DNA of 64,000 nucleotides from Hydractinia symbiolongicarpus (Eukaryota; Cnidaria; Hydrozoa; Anthoathecata; Hydractiniidae): positions 3,472,001 to 3,536,000 of the forward strand of contig NC_079883.1 in the NCBI RefSeq assembly GCF_029227915.1, given 5' to 3'. The translations under genes and the position numbers were made by a program. Within the stretch, counting starts at the first letter, position 1. Each line of letters starts with the position of its first letter. Shown here in pieces: positions 33,826 through 52,028 of the stretch. The notes under the pieces are model-generated. The model did not search any database. It was not told where the DNA came from and was given only the letters and a program-made list of their open reading frames with translations.

Positions 33826-34285
33826 TACGCAACACTTCTGCGTAGAAATTAACTTACTTATGAAGTTTATTAGATGGATAATAAAAACATTATTTGGATA
33901 CACACAATTTTCGCATTGAAAAATTCCCATGATGCAAGTATATGCGAAGTAGTAGAAGTAAACCCGCCCCTGCAATTGTTGCATCCGTTTTTTATTAAAA
34001 CCTAGCCTAGTTGGCTAAGCTTTCTTCTAAAATATTAAAATTCATCTCCTCTAATGCCAAAGCTTAGACGCGAACAAATTTCTCACTTGTTTGAGTGACT
34101 TGACAATTCGCTCAAAACATGTAATAAAAAAGACTCTCCCTATAATGATCACGTGAGCGAAGAACAATAGAAGTAACCAATAAAAACTATTCAGTTTTCT
34201 GATTGCAGAAAATTCATTTGCAGCCCAGCGCAATTTTCTCATGATATAATTTTAAAGTGGTCAAAAAAACGCAATGAAATAGAGT
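33826..34285. other. Intergenic, 3' side of the annexin-like gene
   Basis: No exon or repeat recognised. The AATAAA overlapping the annexin stop (34286-34291, minus strand) is the only poly(A)-like hexamer close to that gene. Confidence 0.4.
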
Positions 34286-34289
34286 TTTA

Positions 34290-39411
<5,122 letters not shown>

Positions 39412-41247
39412 GATAAAAACTTACTTCATCCTTTCAACTTTTTGATTCTATAGTTTCAAACAGAAAATGTTTTGGTAAATCTCTAAAAACATAAATATTT
39501 GTTAGATCAGAGTGTCTACTCAAAAGTTGACATAATTTCCTTGACATTCTTGACATTTTTTAGATAGAAATTCCTGACATTTTTGAATTTTTCCCCCCAC
39601 TTTTTCCTATAATTATGGCTGATCAACTATCTGACTTTTCAAGAAAGAAGAGAAAATTGCAATATACATGAAGAAACAAAGGATGAAACGCATACAAGAT
39701 GAAAATAAATACGAACATCAAAAACACGTTGAAATGAACAGCATATGCATTATGGGGACTTAGTGGCAAGTTTAAAATTCTTATCGGTTCTTCGTAGAAA
39801 CTGAATTCCCCTGACACTTTGCCTATATATTTAAAGTGGACACCATGGAGATGATTCAATAAATTAACTTCTTACCATTTAACAACGTAGATCAAAATAC
39901 TGAAAAGCGGCCTTATTTAAGAACTCGGCAAGTGTGGCAAATAAATAATTTTACATGGGCGCAGGTAGTAAAAAATGCATCTAAATGATTACGAGTATGT
40001 TCAACTTAAAAAAAAATAGAAAAGGGTGTTCACATGAGCACAGTGCACGCTTCTTTGAAATTTTTTACTTATATCTACTCTCACGTGACATCTTTGATAG
40101 CTATAATTTATTTAATTCTGATTGACTCGAGTAATGACATTTTGTCTATAAGTAAGAATTTTATATCTACTCTCACGTGACATCTTTGATAGCTATAATT
40201 TATTTAATTCTGATTGACTCGAGTAATGACATTTTGTCTATAAGTAAGAATTTTAGAAAGCCACTAGCCTTTTGCCCGATTTTTTATTTATTTTAGATTC
40301 AAAAAGAATAGCTACATGTCTTTATATATAGATTCGGCCTAAATGTTTTTTCTTACTTTGAGGACTTTTTACGTAGCATGTAAAGACTGCTTCCTTTACC
40401 CATAAAATTGTTTCTATCAAGAGCTCTGTCAAGTTATAAATTTTTAAAATATTCAAATTTTTTTTTGTAAATATTTCGCGAGTTAGCTATTATAACCTTA
40501 GTTTCTTTCAAACATATAGACCGCAAGAGTTTTGAGCAAAAATAAGAAAAACGTGGAGAAATATGCTAATGATAAAGGAAAAAATAAAGAAATACCATTA
40601 CCAGAAAAAAACATTCCTTCTCAAATACGGTTTTAATTTTCTTTGAAACAACAAAAAGATACATGCATCGATTGTTATCCATAATATAATAAATCTTTGA
40701 AGTTTTAAATATAATAGTGAAAAACATCCTACCTTCACGCTTTTTTGATAGAACTTCCAAATAATGAGTTTGTGTAAACATACGCACGAAAACAATACAC
40801 TAACAATATAGCTTCGCATCAAACACAAATTAACTCGATAGATGAATATAATATTTAGTTGTCGCATATTGTCAAAAAGAGGAGTTGCCAGCGAATAAAA
40901 ACCTTTTCAACAGATGCTATTAAAAGATAATTTAAATACCTAGGGAGGAGGGTTCACACCACCCTGACTATCATTATTAGTAGCTAACGAGACAACAAAA
41001 ATAAACAGCTAAAAATCTTACTTTATAACTTAATAAATATTAGGACATTGTGTCTTACAGGTTAACCTATGCAGGTTATATTTTACAGGTTAACATATGC
41101 AGGTATAATTAAGTAAATCAAACAATATTTCTAATCCAATGTTTTGTAAGAAACTGAACAGGAACAAAAACACTACTATACCAGCTGCAACATCGCTATG
41201 CTTGCGCAGATATTGAAAAACAGAGCATCAACTACTTCTAAAATGTT
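39412..41247. other. Intergenic between annexin-like and pyruvate kinase genes
   Basis: It holds the upstream region of the annexin-like gene and the 3' flank of pyruvate kinase. A perfect 92-base tandem duplication is at 40071-40254. Open frames near 39623 and 40566-40867 have low-complexity, unrecognised translations. Confidence 0.45.
40071..40254 (+). repeat. Perfect 92-bp tandem duplication
   Basis: 40071-40162 (starting ATATCTACTCTCACGTGACA) is repeated exactly at 40163-40254. No difference is visible, so the duplication is recent, or is an assembly artefact. Confidence 0.95.
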
Positions 41248-44200
41248 TTACACTCGTGGAAAGGTTATATCTGGGTTACCGAGTCCTTCGATTTTATCCT
41301 CTTGTACCTGAAGCACGCGAACAGTATTAGTTGTGCCTACACCAGGTTGCCATCCAGACACGAAAATAATAAACGAGCCTTTCTTGATGAAACCCATATC
41401 TCTTCCTTTCTCTATGCCAAACTCTAACCGTGCGTCCATATCTTCTGACCATGTGTTCTTTCGTGCGAATGGATATTCCAGCGGAAAGATACCTTGGTAT
41501 AAATGTCCGCAGCGAGCTACGTGTCCACTGCGAGTTATCATAAGCACAGGACAACGTGGATGATAATGCGCGAGCATTGCAGCAGTCCTAAGAAAAGAAG
41601 AGGGTTTACGATTTAAATACTTCCTAATTAATATGAAATCTACTACCTATATTTATAATATCGGAATATATAAGAAATCAACTGCGCGTATGTTTCATAG
41701 GACGACTATACGCGAAATCCACTGCTTATGTATCTCTTGCACTACATAAAAAACCTGCAGCGTATAAACTACCTCATAGGACTATACACGAAGCCCACTG
41801 CGTATATACCACATAAGACTATATAAGAAATCCACCGAGTACATACCATTTTAAAGGACTATACGAAATCCACTGCGTATATGCGACATAAGACTATATA
41901 ATATAGTACTTACTTTCCACTTGTTGTGAGTACAATAATTGCGGCAGCATTGACTTTGAATGAAGCGCTTACTGCTGCAATACTAGTTGTCTCAGCTGTC
42001 TCTGTAAAACTCTTCGTATTTTTTAACTCATCGTATAAAATACGATGGTATACAGCCGACGCCGCTTCACGACAGATCTAAGGAAGAAAAAATTTTAAAC
42101 GACTTCCGCTACGAAACAACTTACCGTGTTTCACACATAGAAACAATGTATACTTAAAATACATTTGTTTCGTCCTTTAGTTAGTTTTTAAGTGGATCAC
42201 CATGGTAGCAAAATTCTCGACATGTTAAAAAAGGAAATCAAATAACAGCCGATATAGTAGTTATCATGTAGGTGTCATATTTCGTTAGCGAATATACGTT
42301 GTTTTTATTAGCCCCCGTGTATAAACACTTTAAATTTTTTAGATTGTTTTTTTAAAAAAGTTGGAACATGCAGACCGAAATTAAACAATTTGTAAAAAAA
42401 TACAAATTTTTGGAAATGTTTCAATGTTTGTTTCGTTGATTTTAAGACTTTTCCGCCACAATAAGATGAACCACTGTAAATGGGTTATTAAAAGCATATT
42501 ATATAGAATTATATTTAGGTATAACCACCAACAATTTACGTCTTACAAATTTTATGTGTTATATTTTTAACATATTTCTTTTGGGCAACATAATAAATTA
42601 TATCAACCATCCCTTGGAAAACCATCCTGGGACTTATAAGCGAACAGCCTGTTTTATGGTGATCAGAGTGGTCACAGATTTGAAATTTTACAATTTTAGA
42701 AGATTTTAGAAGAATTTAGGAGATTCTAGGAGAATTTAGGAGATTCTAGGAGAATTTAGGAGATTATTTCTTTATTTTAGTAGGAAGTAAAAAGTTACCA
42801 TCAGTGGTTGATCTTAGTTTAAAATGTAATAATGAAAATAACTATTGATAGTAAAAAAAGTCATCTCAGGGTCAACAATTTGAAAAAAATTTAAAATTCA
42901 ATATTTTGGGCCAAATTTCAAGTTATTTTAGGAGGTGTGGCCACTCTTTATGAAATTTGCAAGTAACAAATTTGAGAAGTAGATATATAATATATTACTG
43001 TTGTATGCTGGTTACTACCAAAGTCATGGTACACATTCGCATTGTCACATGCTGGAAGAAAAAGTGTCAAGCTTAACACAATAATGGCTTCAACTTCAAC
43101 AAAATTCAACAAATTATACACATATCAATTACCTTATGCATCATTGCACACGATTCAATAGGATATGCACCACTTGCAGTTTCACCAGACAACATAACGC
43201 AATCAGCTCCATCCACCACTGCATTACCAACATCGGTTATTTCAGCTCGTGTAGGCCTTGGATTTTGTATCATTGATTCTAACATCTAATAAATAAAAAA
43301 ACCGTTAATACAATTATCCATTTAGGACAACTTCTAAAATATTATTTCGTTCAGCCTAAATTTAGGATTGTGGATCACATAGTGCTTCTATACCTGTGTT
43401 GCACATATAACTGGTTTTCCCGCCCTGTTACACTTTGCAATGATCATTTTCTGTGCAAGGAAGACTTTCTCCAATGCGATTTCCATCCCCATATCACCCC
43501 GAGCAACCATAATGCCATCTGCGTAACATAAAATACGGTCTATATTCATAATTCCTTCGTGGTTTTCAATTTTTGCGATAATTTTTATGTCTTTTCCATT
43601 TGGTCCTAATGCTTCTCTTACTTCTAAGACATCTCTATGTTTTCGAATGAATGATGCAAATACCATGTCAACCTGCAAAAAAATGAAAGCACATTGTCAT
43701 GAATTAGTAAAGGGCAAAAAAAAAAGGATAGAGTATTTTGAGCCCGCCTCCATGTGTTTTTTTTTGTTTGCAAGCCTCATTATTGCTTATATGAATCTCC
43801 AATTTCACTCCTAGTCATTTTTTTTTTTTGATTTTTGTGTATTAAATTTGTAAATGATGATGTACTGTAGAAAACATGTCAAATCCATTAATACATACAT
43901 GGCTTTCCTTCATATTTCATTCCTTTTTTATATGGTATACAATTATGTACTAAATTAATGAGACAAAGGCAGTTTTTTTGGAAATTTTCAAAGAAGACAA
44001 AAAGGGTCAACTGGTCAATACTTCTCAGCCGGCAGGGTAGATATAGACAAGATAGAGTGTGTTTAAAATTGTGCACCTGTACAAAGAAATAATCCTTGTT
44101 GGGTCAAAAAGATCCCTAAATTTGGAAAAAATGGTTGTGCCAACATCAGCAACAATTAGAGTATGGATTTGACAAAAAAATCCTATGATCCTAAGTCCCA

Positions 44201-45854
44201 CTCCACCACGAACATTGATAAGTTCAAAATGTTTGACTCCGACATGGAACCAAAAAGTAATCACTTGTGGCCACGAAATTTAAAAATGGCTGCCCCGTTT
44301 TATTTATATTTTGTCCTGATTGTAGCCCTAAAATATGCTTACAATATGCCTTTATTTTAAAGAAATGGCAGTACATTATTCTTTATAAAATTCATCCTGA
44401 AAAGAGTGTATAGGCTATTTTTCAAAATAAATAAAGAAAATCCTAAATTTATTCTATTCAGCATGACATCATGGTGACATAACTTTTTCTTCTTCTTAAG
44501 TTTTCAAATCACCCTTTAATGCAATATCCAAAACAAGTAGATTCAAAACAAACCTGATTTTGTACTGCAAATTGCAAATCTTTTTTGTCTTTTTCAGAAA
44601 CAGCAGGCAGGTCAATGATAGCTCCAGGAAGATTACAATTTTTTCGACTTCCAATTGTCGCATCATTTAGAACCCGCGTCATGATTGTCTTAGAGTCTAT
44701 TAGTTTAACCATTTCAAGGGCTAACAAGCCGTCAGCAATGAATATTTTACTTCCTTTATGTAATGACTTTGTTAAACTAGGATATTCCAAATACTGCAGG
44801 TCGACACCACATTCTTCTTTTAAAGCTGGGTCACATGTTACTTTTAGCTCTTGCCCTTTCTTGTAAGATGCAGTGCCACCCTAAATACAAATATTGCTGA
44901 CACCATGAATAATCCAGACAGGTTTCTTGTAGAGCAAGGTACGGATAATAAACAACACACACACACACAAATTTTACCTTTTTAAGGAATAAAAATTATT
45001 CTCAGAAGCAAAATTAAAAAAAAAAACGAAGGAACTAACATCTTTCATATTGCCAGTTCTAATTTCTGGGCCTTTTGTGTCCAATGCGAGACCAACAGGA
45101 TGAGGAAAGGAGGCTGCAGCAGCTGCACGCACATTATCAATTGTGTCTTGATGATACTATAACACAAGGGGTGCCTTTTAAACATATACATCTTTTAAAA
45201 CACATCAGACAAACCAAACAAAAAATCTCCTACCTCATATGTCCCGTGTGAAAAATTCATTCTAGCAATATTCATGCCGCTTGCTATCAAATCCTTTATA
45301 TTTTCTACAGATTGACATGCTGGACCTAAAAGATTTAAAGCATCGGTTACGAAAACAAAACTTGAAAACATATAGAAACATAAAAAAAACATAAAAACAC
45401 TGATCTTATTCCTTAATTAGCGTTATTTTAAGTTATTATGAGCTGTATATATGCTATCTATGTTACAATAACTGTATAATTATTTTATCACACAAAATGG
45501 TAGCTGCAGTAGTAAGGCGAAATACATTAAAAAAAAGGACAGGCAAACCTGTGGATTTATCCACAGGTCACCGACTAGTTATATATATATATAATATTTT
45601 CCTCATTCTAAGCACAAAAACATTCAAAATAAAGACAACATTTATTTTGGCAAAAAGTGCCCATAAAAGTGTGAAAATTATGTTTACTTACCAATGGTAC
45701 AGATAATACCAGTTCCCCTCACAACAGGTGGAGAGTCATCGATATCAAGATAACATAGATATTCACGCCACGTTGACGCATCAGGGAAGGTGACCAAACT
45801 GTCATGCCTGGTTAAATCTCTACGATATTCATGTCTTGCACTTGACCCAGACAT
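41248..45854 (-). CDS. PK: Pyruvate kinase
   Basis: Transfers phosphate from phosphoenolpyruvate to ADP, the last step of glycolysis, cytosolic tetramer. Eight exons join in frame on the minus strand: 45854-45692, 45325-45234, 45156-45040, 44880-44554, 43672-43394, 43285-43133, 42077-41914 and 41587-41248, giving 544 residues, close to the ~530 usual. Catalytic and ligand motifs are all there: [11 protein letters not shown] (Arg, Asn, Ser for K+ and phosphate), [22 protein letters not shown] (catalytic Lys and metal Glu), [11 protein letters not shown] (metal Asp) and KPVICATQM (Thr). The B domain is in exon 4. The C domain has LTTSGKTAA and [12 protein letters not shown], the region that binds fructose-1,6-bisphosphate in regulated isoforms; the position of PKM2 Lys433 is Thr. 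Start ATG 45854 gives [20 protein letters not shown], with no other in-frame ATG nearby. Intron 1 contains a Helitron-like copy; intron 7 contains a small tandem repeat. Confidence 0.95.
41670..41905 (+). repeat. Short degenerate tandem repeat in PK intron
   Basis: Four to five imperfect units of the type ACTATACACGAAATCCACTGCGTATAT separated by CACATAAGACTATA, in the last pyruvate kinase intron. Confidence 0.7.
42690..42770 (+). repeat. 18-bp tandem repeat (AGGAGATTCTAGGAGAATTT)
   Basis: Three to four units of GAATTTAGGAGATTCTAG with slight variation, in the PK intron between exons 6 and 7. Confidence 0.8.
45457..45578 (+). mobile_element. Helitron-like type B copy in PK intron 1
   Basis: It starts TCTATGTTACAATAACTGTA (compare TCTATATTATAATACCCGTA), has CACACAAAATGGTAGC, the hairpin CCTGTGGATTTATCCACAGG and CACCGACTAG followed by T. 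The hairpin arms carry compensating changes relative to other copies (CCTGTGG/CCACAGG instead of CCCGTGG/CCACGGG), which supports stem-loop selection. Confidence 0.7.
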
Positions 45855-47825
45855 AATTTAAAAATGTTTCTATTTTGTTTATAAATAAATAAATACAAAT
45901 ATATAAATATATTATTTCTTTTAGTTATGTATGTTACATTGGATATTTTCTTTAACTTCATCTCGGGAACAATCACTTCTTTTAAACAGTTCACCAAGGA
46001 AACAGGAAATGACAGCATTGGGACAGAACAAAAGATGACATGAGGAATTAAGAAACACCTACAACAAGTTACAATGAAAAGTTAATCATCAGTCAGACTC
46101 ATTACTTTCACTTGAAACTCGTCACACAGATTGTAGAGAAAACATTTAGAAACTATACCCAGATGGTTTGACTTGCTCTTCAACTGTTTACAAAAGTTAT
46201 TTAATAAACATGCAGGCTATCATTGACAAAAGAAAAGCCACAAGAATTAAAACAGCTCGTTATGTTGTTATTTTCAATTATTACCATTTCTTAAAAAAAA
46301 AAAACTCAATTATATTTCAAAAATGAGCTTATTCGGACAGTGTAATTAATATTTCTAAATATGGTCCACTATAATAAACAACTAAAAATGAAGTTTACAA
46401 CAGAATACAACAGAAAGAGATACTAGTTTGTAGTTTTTAATAAACATTGTTAAGTAAATAGTACAACCAACTTTTTTTCTTTTTATGTTGGCACTTGTAG
46501 GCTTTTATAATGTGGTGTTTAACTTAACAGGGATGAGTAAAGTGTTTTAAAAAACGTTTTTTAAAGAATATATAAAACTCAGAACAGCAAAGTTTACTGG
46601 AGTTAGATTTAAATAATCAGAAAAATACCAACAAAGAATTTAAAAAATGCCCGTGAGTCAAAACAAATATAACAAACTAAAACTGTTTATTGATACAAGT
46701 GATTTTAATTTTTAAAAAATTGTTGAAATGCCATTAAATTAAAAAGTTGAGGTTAACCCTAGAAAAACAACAATAACGAGACAGATATGTTTTTAGGAAC
46801 CAACAGCCCTAGTTGAGTAGGTTATGTTTTTATGTCAAGTGTGTAAAACCGTTTTTATATAAGCAACTTTATTTTTCTGTTCAGTTTCAGTTGCTAAGAC
46901 CAAAATTTTGAATTCAGTCTAAAAGTTGCAACGCATTATAAAAAAATCTGCAAAGATTTTAGATTTCAGTTATTGCTTAGTTCTTACCAGAATTTCAGCC
47001 TTAGCCCTTAACAACTTGATTGAAAAAATGTGTAGTAGATGGTACACTTTATAATCAATATAGTATATATGATGTTTATTATGGCTTGTGATATGCAAAA
47101 GAAAGATTTGATATATTTAAAGGCTTCTTTTTTTATTTTTGATCAAAATCACTAGGCTATATATTTTTAGAAAAAGAAAAAATACACAACTCACAGGCTT
47201 TGAAATTTTCAAAGTTCCGGTGACTTAGGATCCTAATTTCTGGTTAAATCCAAAACTTTAAGCGTAGTCAGACTGATAAAGGAGACAATGTAATGTCTTC
47301 ATTTTCAAACGCGAAAACAGGCCAAAACAGAGGAACGTAAATTTTGGAAAAAAAGAAACTGTTTCAAATGTTTAGATGCGTAAAATTAGTTGATAAGAGC
47401 ATAAAAAAATAAGACCTTTAAAGTGTCAAATTTTTTGGCCAATTTTGTTTTCCTGACCACCTGTTAATCAATGAGTCACCATGACAAAACACGTCACAGA
47501 AAAAAATTTTGACGATCTGAAAGCTGACTAAAATGATGAAAAAAAACAGCTTTAAAAATTACAGTCCTCTGAATTAATGACGGCATTCAGCTTTTGCCCT
47601 TGAGAAGTCGTCGTATTCTAAATTTATAGCGGCAAAATTTTGCCGTCGCAACTTTTTTATGCAAAAGAAGGACTGTGGTTTTTTGGTAAATAATGATTAT
47701 TTTCTGTATCAATAAATCACACAATAGATAATAGTTATAATATCCATTCCCACACAAAAAGTTTGAACTTTGGTGTTAATGTTTTTTCTTTGTAGAAACC
47801 ATTCCTGGTCTTTATTTAATCTCAA
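45855..47825. other. Intergenic upstream of pyruvate kinase
   Basis: AT-rich. It should contain the PK promoter. No exon, RNA gene or well-defined repeat recognised. Confidence 0.4.
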
Positions 47826-48510
47826 TACATCTCATCCTATCTCGTGACAATATAATGAGCATAGATAATCAACAATGTTATTTGTTCTTGGTGAAATGTC
47901 AATCTACAATTAAACTAAACAATCACAAAAGTTTAAATTTTAATTTGATTTATAAAAAAAAATTAGCTACTTACGGTAAAATAGTTATTATACAAGTGAA
48001 AAACAAGACAGATTATTATTGTCGTAACACCTTTCTTTGTTACCATTATTATATATGTTTTAAATTACGACTTTTAGTCGATGCCATTTAGGAAAATTAA
48101 TAAAAACAAGGTAGAGTATGCTTCTTGTAACACCCTCCTGAGCTATGAATTTTAAATAAATAATATTAATGCTGTGAAAGACTTTAAATATTGTCAACTA
48201 TAGTCCGTAAAAAGATTTTGCACTTAAATTTAGATTTTCTTGAAAGACTGGGCAAAAACATAAAAGAGCACAAAAGGTTTTATCAAAAAAACTTTTTTTT
48301 TACTATCTTAAGTGGAAGAAAAATAACTTGCTGTATAAGTTTAGAAACCACGCAAGTACATAACTTGTTGTATAACTTTCAAAACAACACAAGTATATTC
48401 TGTATACAATTTTAAAACAGCACAAGAATAATTCTTGCTGTATAACTTTCAAAACAACACAAGAAAATTCCTGCAAGTATTTTCATCTTTTCACCTTGAC
48501 AGCTCGTTAT
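47826..48510 (+). repeat. Interspersed repeat R3, copy without inverted ends
   Basis: Aligns with 58954-59768 for most of its length: CTCATCC(T/C)ATCTCGTGA, TTGTAACACCCTCCT, GACTTTAAATATT, GCACTTAAATTTAGATTTTC, AATAATTCTTGCTGTATAAC and TTTCAAAACAACACAAGA, in order. It contains an internal tandem of CTTGCTGTATAACTTTCAAAACAACACAAG-like units. The TIR seen around the other copy is absent here. Confidence 0.8.
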
Positions 48511-48537
48511 TTTAATAATTTAAAACAAGAGATATAT

Positions 48538-49823
48538 TGGAGTTGAGCTTATTACAAGTCTTGCTAATCAGATTATAAAGGATGGTGCTATTCCGAGTGA
48601 GTGGCAGCCAAGTGTAATAGTGAATTGTTTCAAGGGCAAGGGTGATGCATTAGGCTTGAAGTTGGTTGATCAAGTAATGAAAGTTATTGAAAGAGTCATC
48701 GATAAGTTACTTAGAGAAAGAATTGATATAGATAAGATGCAATTTGGTTTTGTTCCAGGGCGTGGCACTACAGATGCAATATTTTTACTCAGACAGCTTC
48801 GGGAAAAGTATTTAGGAAAGAGAAAGAATCTCTATTTTGCCTTTGTAGATTTAGAGAAAGCTTTTGATAGAGTGCCACGTAAATTTATTTGGTGAGCTAT
48901 GAGAAAATTATGGGGAGATGAGTGGCTAGGTACGATGGTACTGTCTAAAGTCATGATTAGTAGCATTGCAGCCAAGTGTGACCTTGTAGTTGGAAAGTGG
49001 CCTTGTGGAGTTTGCAGGAAAGGGGTTGGTAGTAACTCAATTTTTTGTCAGACTTACAAGCATTGGGTACATAAGAAGTGCAGTAGTATTGGTGGAAGGT
49101 TAAGAGCTGACATTCAGTTTGTATGTGAGCGTTGCAAAGGTGAGATTATAAAGAAAGAATTACTTCCAGCTTTAATGATGTACAACAGTGGCTCGTTAGA
49201 AATAGTTGAGAACTTCTGTTACTTAGGTGATATGTTGGGCAGTGAAGGGGGTGTTGGAAGAAGATTTACTTGAAGGATAGGTTCAGTTTGGAAAAAGTTC
49301 AGAGAGTTACTTCCTTTGTTGACTAGCAGAGTCTTTTCAATTGAGGTAAAAGGTAGGTTGTATGAGGCCTGTGTAAGAAGTGTTATGTTATACGGTAGTG
49401 AGACATGGGCAGTGAAGCATGAAGATCTTGACCGTTTAGAAAGGAATAATATGAGAATGGTTAGGTGGATGTGTAATCCCAGTCTGAGAGACATAAAGAG
49501 TTCAGATGAGCTAAGAAGCAGGCTAAGTATCCGTAGAATTAAAGATGTTATCCAGATAAGAAGATTGAATTGGCTGGGGCACTTAGAAAGAATGGAGGAG
49601 GATAATTGGGTAAGAAAGTGTAGAGACTTGATAGTTCCTGGGGCAAAGCCCAGAGGCAAACCGAGAAAGACTTGGCAGGAGTTTATAAGGACAGACTTGA
49701 TACAGAGGAAATTGAGTTCAGATCTAACACAGTCTAGATCAGATTGGAAGAGGGTCATTAATATACCCCGTCCAACCCATGCTAGCATGGAAAACGGACG
49801 TTAAGCCGAGAATGATGATGATA
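48538..49823 (+). pseudogene. Decayed non-LTR retrotransposon (LINE), deleted RT
   Basis: From 48538 the frame reads GVELITSLANQIIKDGAIPSE, then an RT fingers/palm start with MQFGFVPGRGTTDAIFLLRQ and YFAFVDLEKAFDRVPR (the first catalytic Asp), ended by a stop at 48893. After a large deletion (no YADD box) comes a Cys/His knuckle CGVC...CQTYKHWVHKKC, then FCYLGDMLGSEGG, a stop at 49271, and the conserved tail LYEACVRSVMLYGSETWAVK, LNWLGHLERM, PRGKPRKTWQE up to RPTHASMENGR. The 3' end has ATGATGATGATA microsatellite remains. Dead copy; clade not assigned. Confidence 0.85.
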
Positions 49824-51704
49824 GGAGGGCTGAAATTATTACAAAAAGTTGAAAGGGGAGCAACAACATATCCAGCGAGACTTGGATACTCAGTTGTCTA
49901 AGAAATCTAATCAACTTGAATTTTAAAAATATTTTTTTTTCTTCCATATATATGATGTCTAAGGCTACTCGAAAGAGAAAAAAGTTGCAAGCTATCTATA
50001 GTTTAGAAAAACTAATCTAAAATCTTTTTTTGCAATCTAGGTATATATATCCTCCAAAAATCTCTGGCTACATCATAGACATGATACATATTTTGCAGCC
50101 TGCCAGCCACAGAGTTTTGGCTAGGTAATGATGCAATACACCTTTATGATAATTCAATTGTACATGCGTTCCTACGGCTCTCCATCGTTTTCCAATATCG
50201 GAAAAAAGGAGGTAAAAATCGTGTTTTTATGAGAGTTCGTTAGAGACGAAAGCATATTTTCTTCAGTTTTTTAGCTTCCGTCGTATCAATTTCTTTCAAA
50301 TTTTCAGGAAACGTTAATAATAATAAGATACAACTTATGTGTACTTTTCATTAAAAACAAAACGCGGCAAGAAAAGTTATCACAAAAAAACGTGTTTTAT
50401 CCTTAATAAACTCTGATAAAAGTGTGATGTTCACCTCCTCTGATCGCAAAATAAGCTGCAATGGAGTGTTAGTTTCCCGAATTATCGTAAAGGTGTATTC
50501 ATATTTTCCTCCCCGCCCTTCCAGTCTGCTCGGGAGAATAAAATTTACCATAATTGAAGCCTTGAGAAAATGGCAGTTTTAACTCTGCCATTTGCCTTAG
50601 AGGGGACGTTTAGCTGTGGGATATGTTAGGCTGGGAGGAGACTATTGACTCAGCACTCATCACTCGACTACAACTGGATTTGTATTCAAACCAGCCTTTT
50701 CCCTGATACCTTTCATGCTGGCTTAGTTTTGTTAATTTGATAAGCCATATTCAATGTTTTGTATCAAATCTTTTTGTCATGCGCTAACTTATTATGTTTA
50801 TGGATCTATTTTGCCTGGAGAACTAAAGAGATGAAGCTGTCTGACAATGTTAGGATATGTCCATTGTCGTCAGCATAATAGAAGTCAGTGAAATAATTGG
50901 AAATTATCATAACTTTATACTTTATTAGTTTACTTTCTCATGGAAGCACAGTTAGCTAGTTATATCTAGCTATAGCTTGCTGTTGAAGGTAAACAGTTCC
51001 GGATAAGGTGTAAATTTGAAAACAGTTTCCCTGTTGAGAAACTTTTTTGTGAAAAATAAATAAAAAAAAATTTATTTGGAACTGGGGTGCACTTCAAGCG
51101 TCCTTTTACTACTAGAGTTCAAATCAAATTTACCCCGTCCTAAGCTATTCCACCCCCAACATAACTGAAAACAATTCACAAAGTCGGAAACAATCTGTGT
51201 TTTACAAAAGAAAACATAAAATGAAACTGTCTTTATATCTGATAAACCTAGTACCCCGTGCTGCTTAACAATGGGAAAGAGGGGTTTCAGTTAATTAAAA
51301 AAACCTTTTCATATTATCTGGGTCAAGATTGGAGTGTGAATAAGGCTAACTATCCATTCCATTCCAGAAAAAAAAGAAAAAAGAGCTGTCAGACTATGTG
51401 GCGAAGCGAATACTCGAAATAGCATTAAGCCCGTAGGTCTGTTCCGTACGATGTCTTTCACTGTACGAAATTTGGCCTTTTTTGCCGTAGCGCTTTGAGT
51501 CCGTACTCCGTACAAAGCTGACCATCTTCCTAGCGGCGAATTTCGTCAAAAAAAGAAAACACAAGATAATAACTTTATTCAAATATCTTCTTTTCTTTTA
51601 TTTCATTTTTAAATAAAAAGTAACATTTATTTTACGATCTAGATGTCTCTTCGGAAAAATACCAATTAGGCGAGCAGGTTAGACTCCCTGTCTGGATCTC
51701 ATTA
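49824..51704. other. Gene-free stretch, one weak candidate exon
   Basis: The only candidate is the minus-strand frame at 50351-50551 (separate entry). The rest shows no recognisable gene or repeat. Confidence 0.4.
50351..50551 (-). CDS. Possible exon or small ORF, unrecognised
   Basis: The ATG at 50551 opens MVNFILPSRLEGRGGKYEYT then a mixed-composition sequence of 66 codons. Codon use and GC content are above the surroundings, and GAG|GTGAAC after about codon 39 could be a splice donor. I know no family that fits and see no partner exon downstream. The ATG itself overlaps a donor-like ATG|GTAAAT. Treat as a candidate only. Confidence 0.2.
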   Translation of the reverse strand: MVNFILPSRLEGRGGKYEYTFTIIRETNTPLQLILRSEEVNITLLSEFIKDKTRFFVITFLAAFCF

Positions 51705-52028
51705 CAGGGGCGGCGCAACAATTTCCAAAGTGGGGGGCATAGCGGTAGATTTTGAGATTTTTGTGACAATCAACGAGAGAAGCGCGAGTTGCTGAAACAG
51801 CTGGGTTCCAGGGGGCGCTGTAAGACCCCTGGTGGAGTCCAGGGGTGAAGGCCCTGGAAGCCAACGCATATTTAGAATCCTAAAACACGTAAAACTGCTA
51901 TATTTAGCGAGATAGCCTGCAGATTTTCTGGATGGATAACATAAATTTTCATGCAGTGATAGAGACACTTATTGACAGAAAATAAAAAATTACTTAGCAA
52001 AAAATAACCCCTAGTGGCGCCGCCCCTG
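51705..52028. mobile_element. hAT-like MITE, CAGGGGCGGCGC ends
   Basis: 324 bases with inverted ends CAGGGGCGGCGC / GCGCCGCCCCTG and flanking CATTA on both sides (51700-51704 and 52029-52033), a 5-base duplication. CAGGGGCGG ends are typical of hAT-type elements; 5-base duplications are known for one hAT lineage. The interior has GC-rich words (GGGGGCGCTGTAAGACCCCT, CCAGGGGTGAAGGCCCTGG) and no coding. Confidence 0.75.

Noticed and set aside
32567-34242. Several short minus-strand frames (32567, 33447, 33751, 34051)
   Set aside because: Low-complexity or aromatic-rich translations, no splice-site support, no family similarity.
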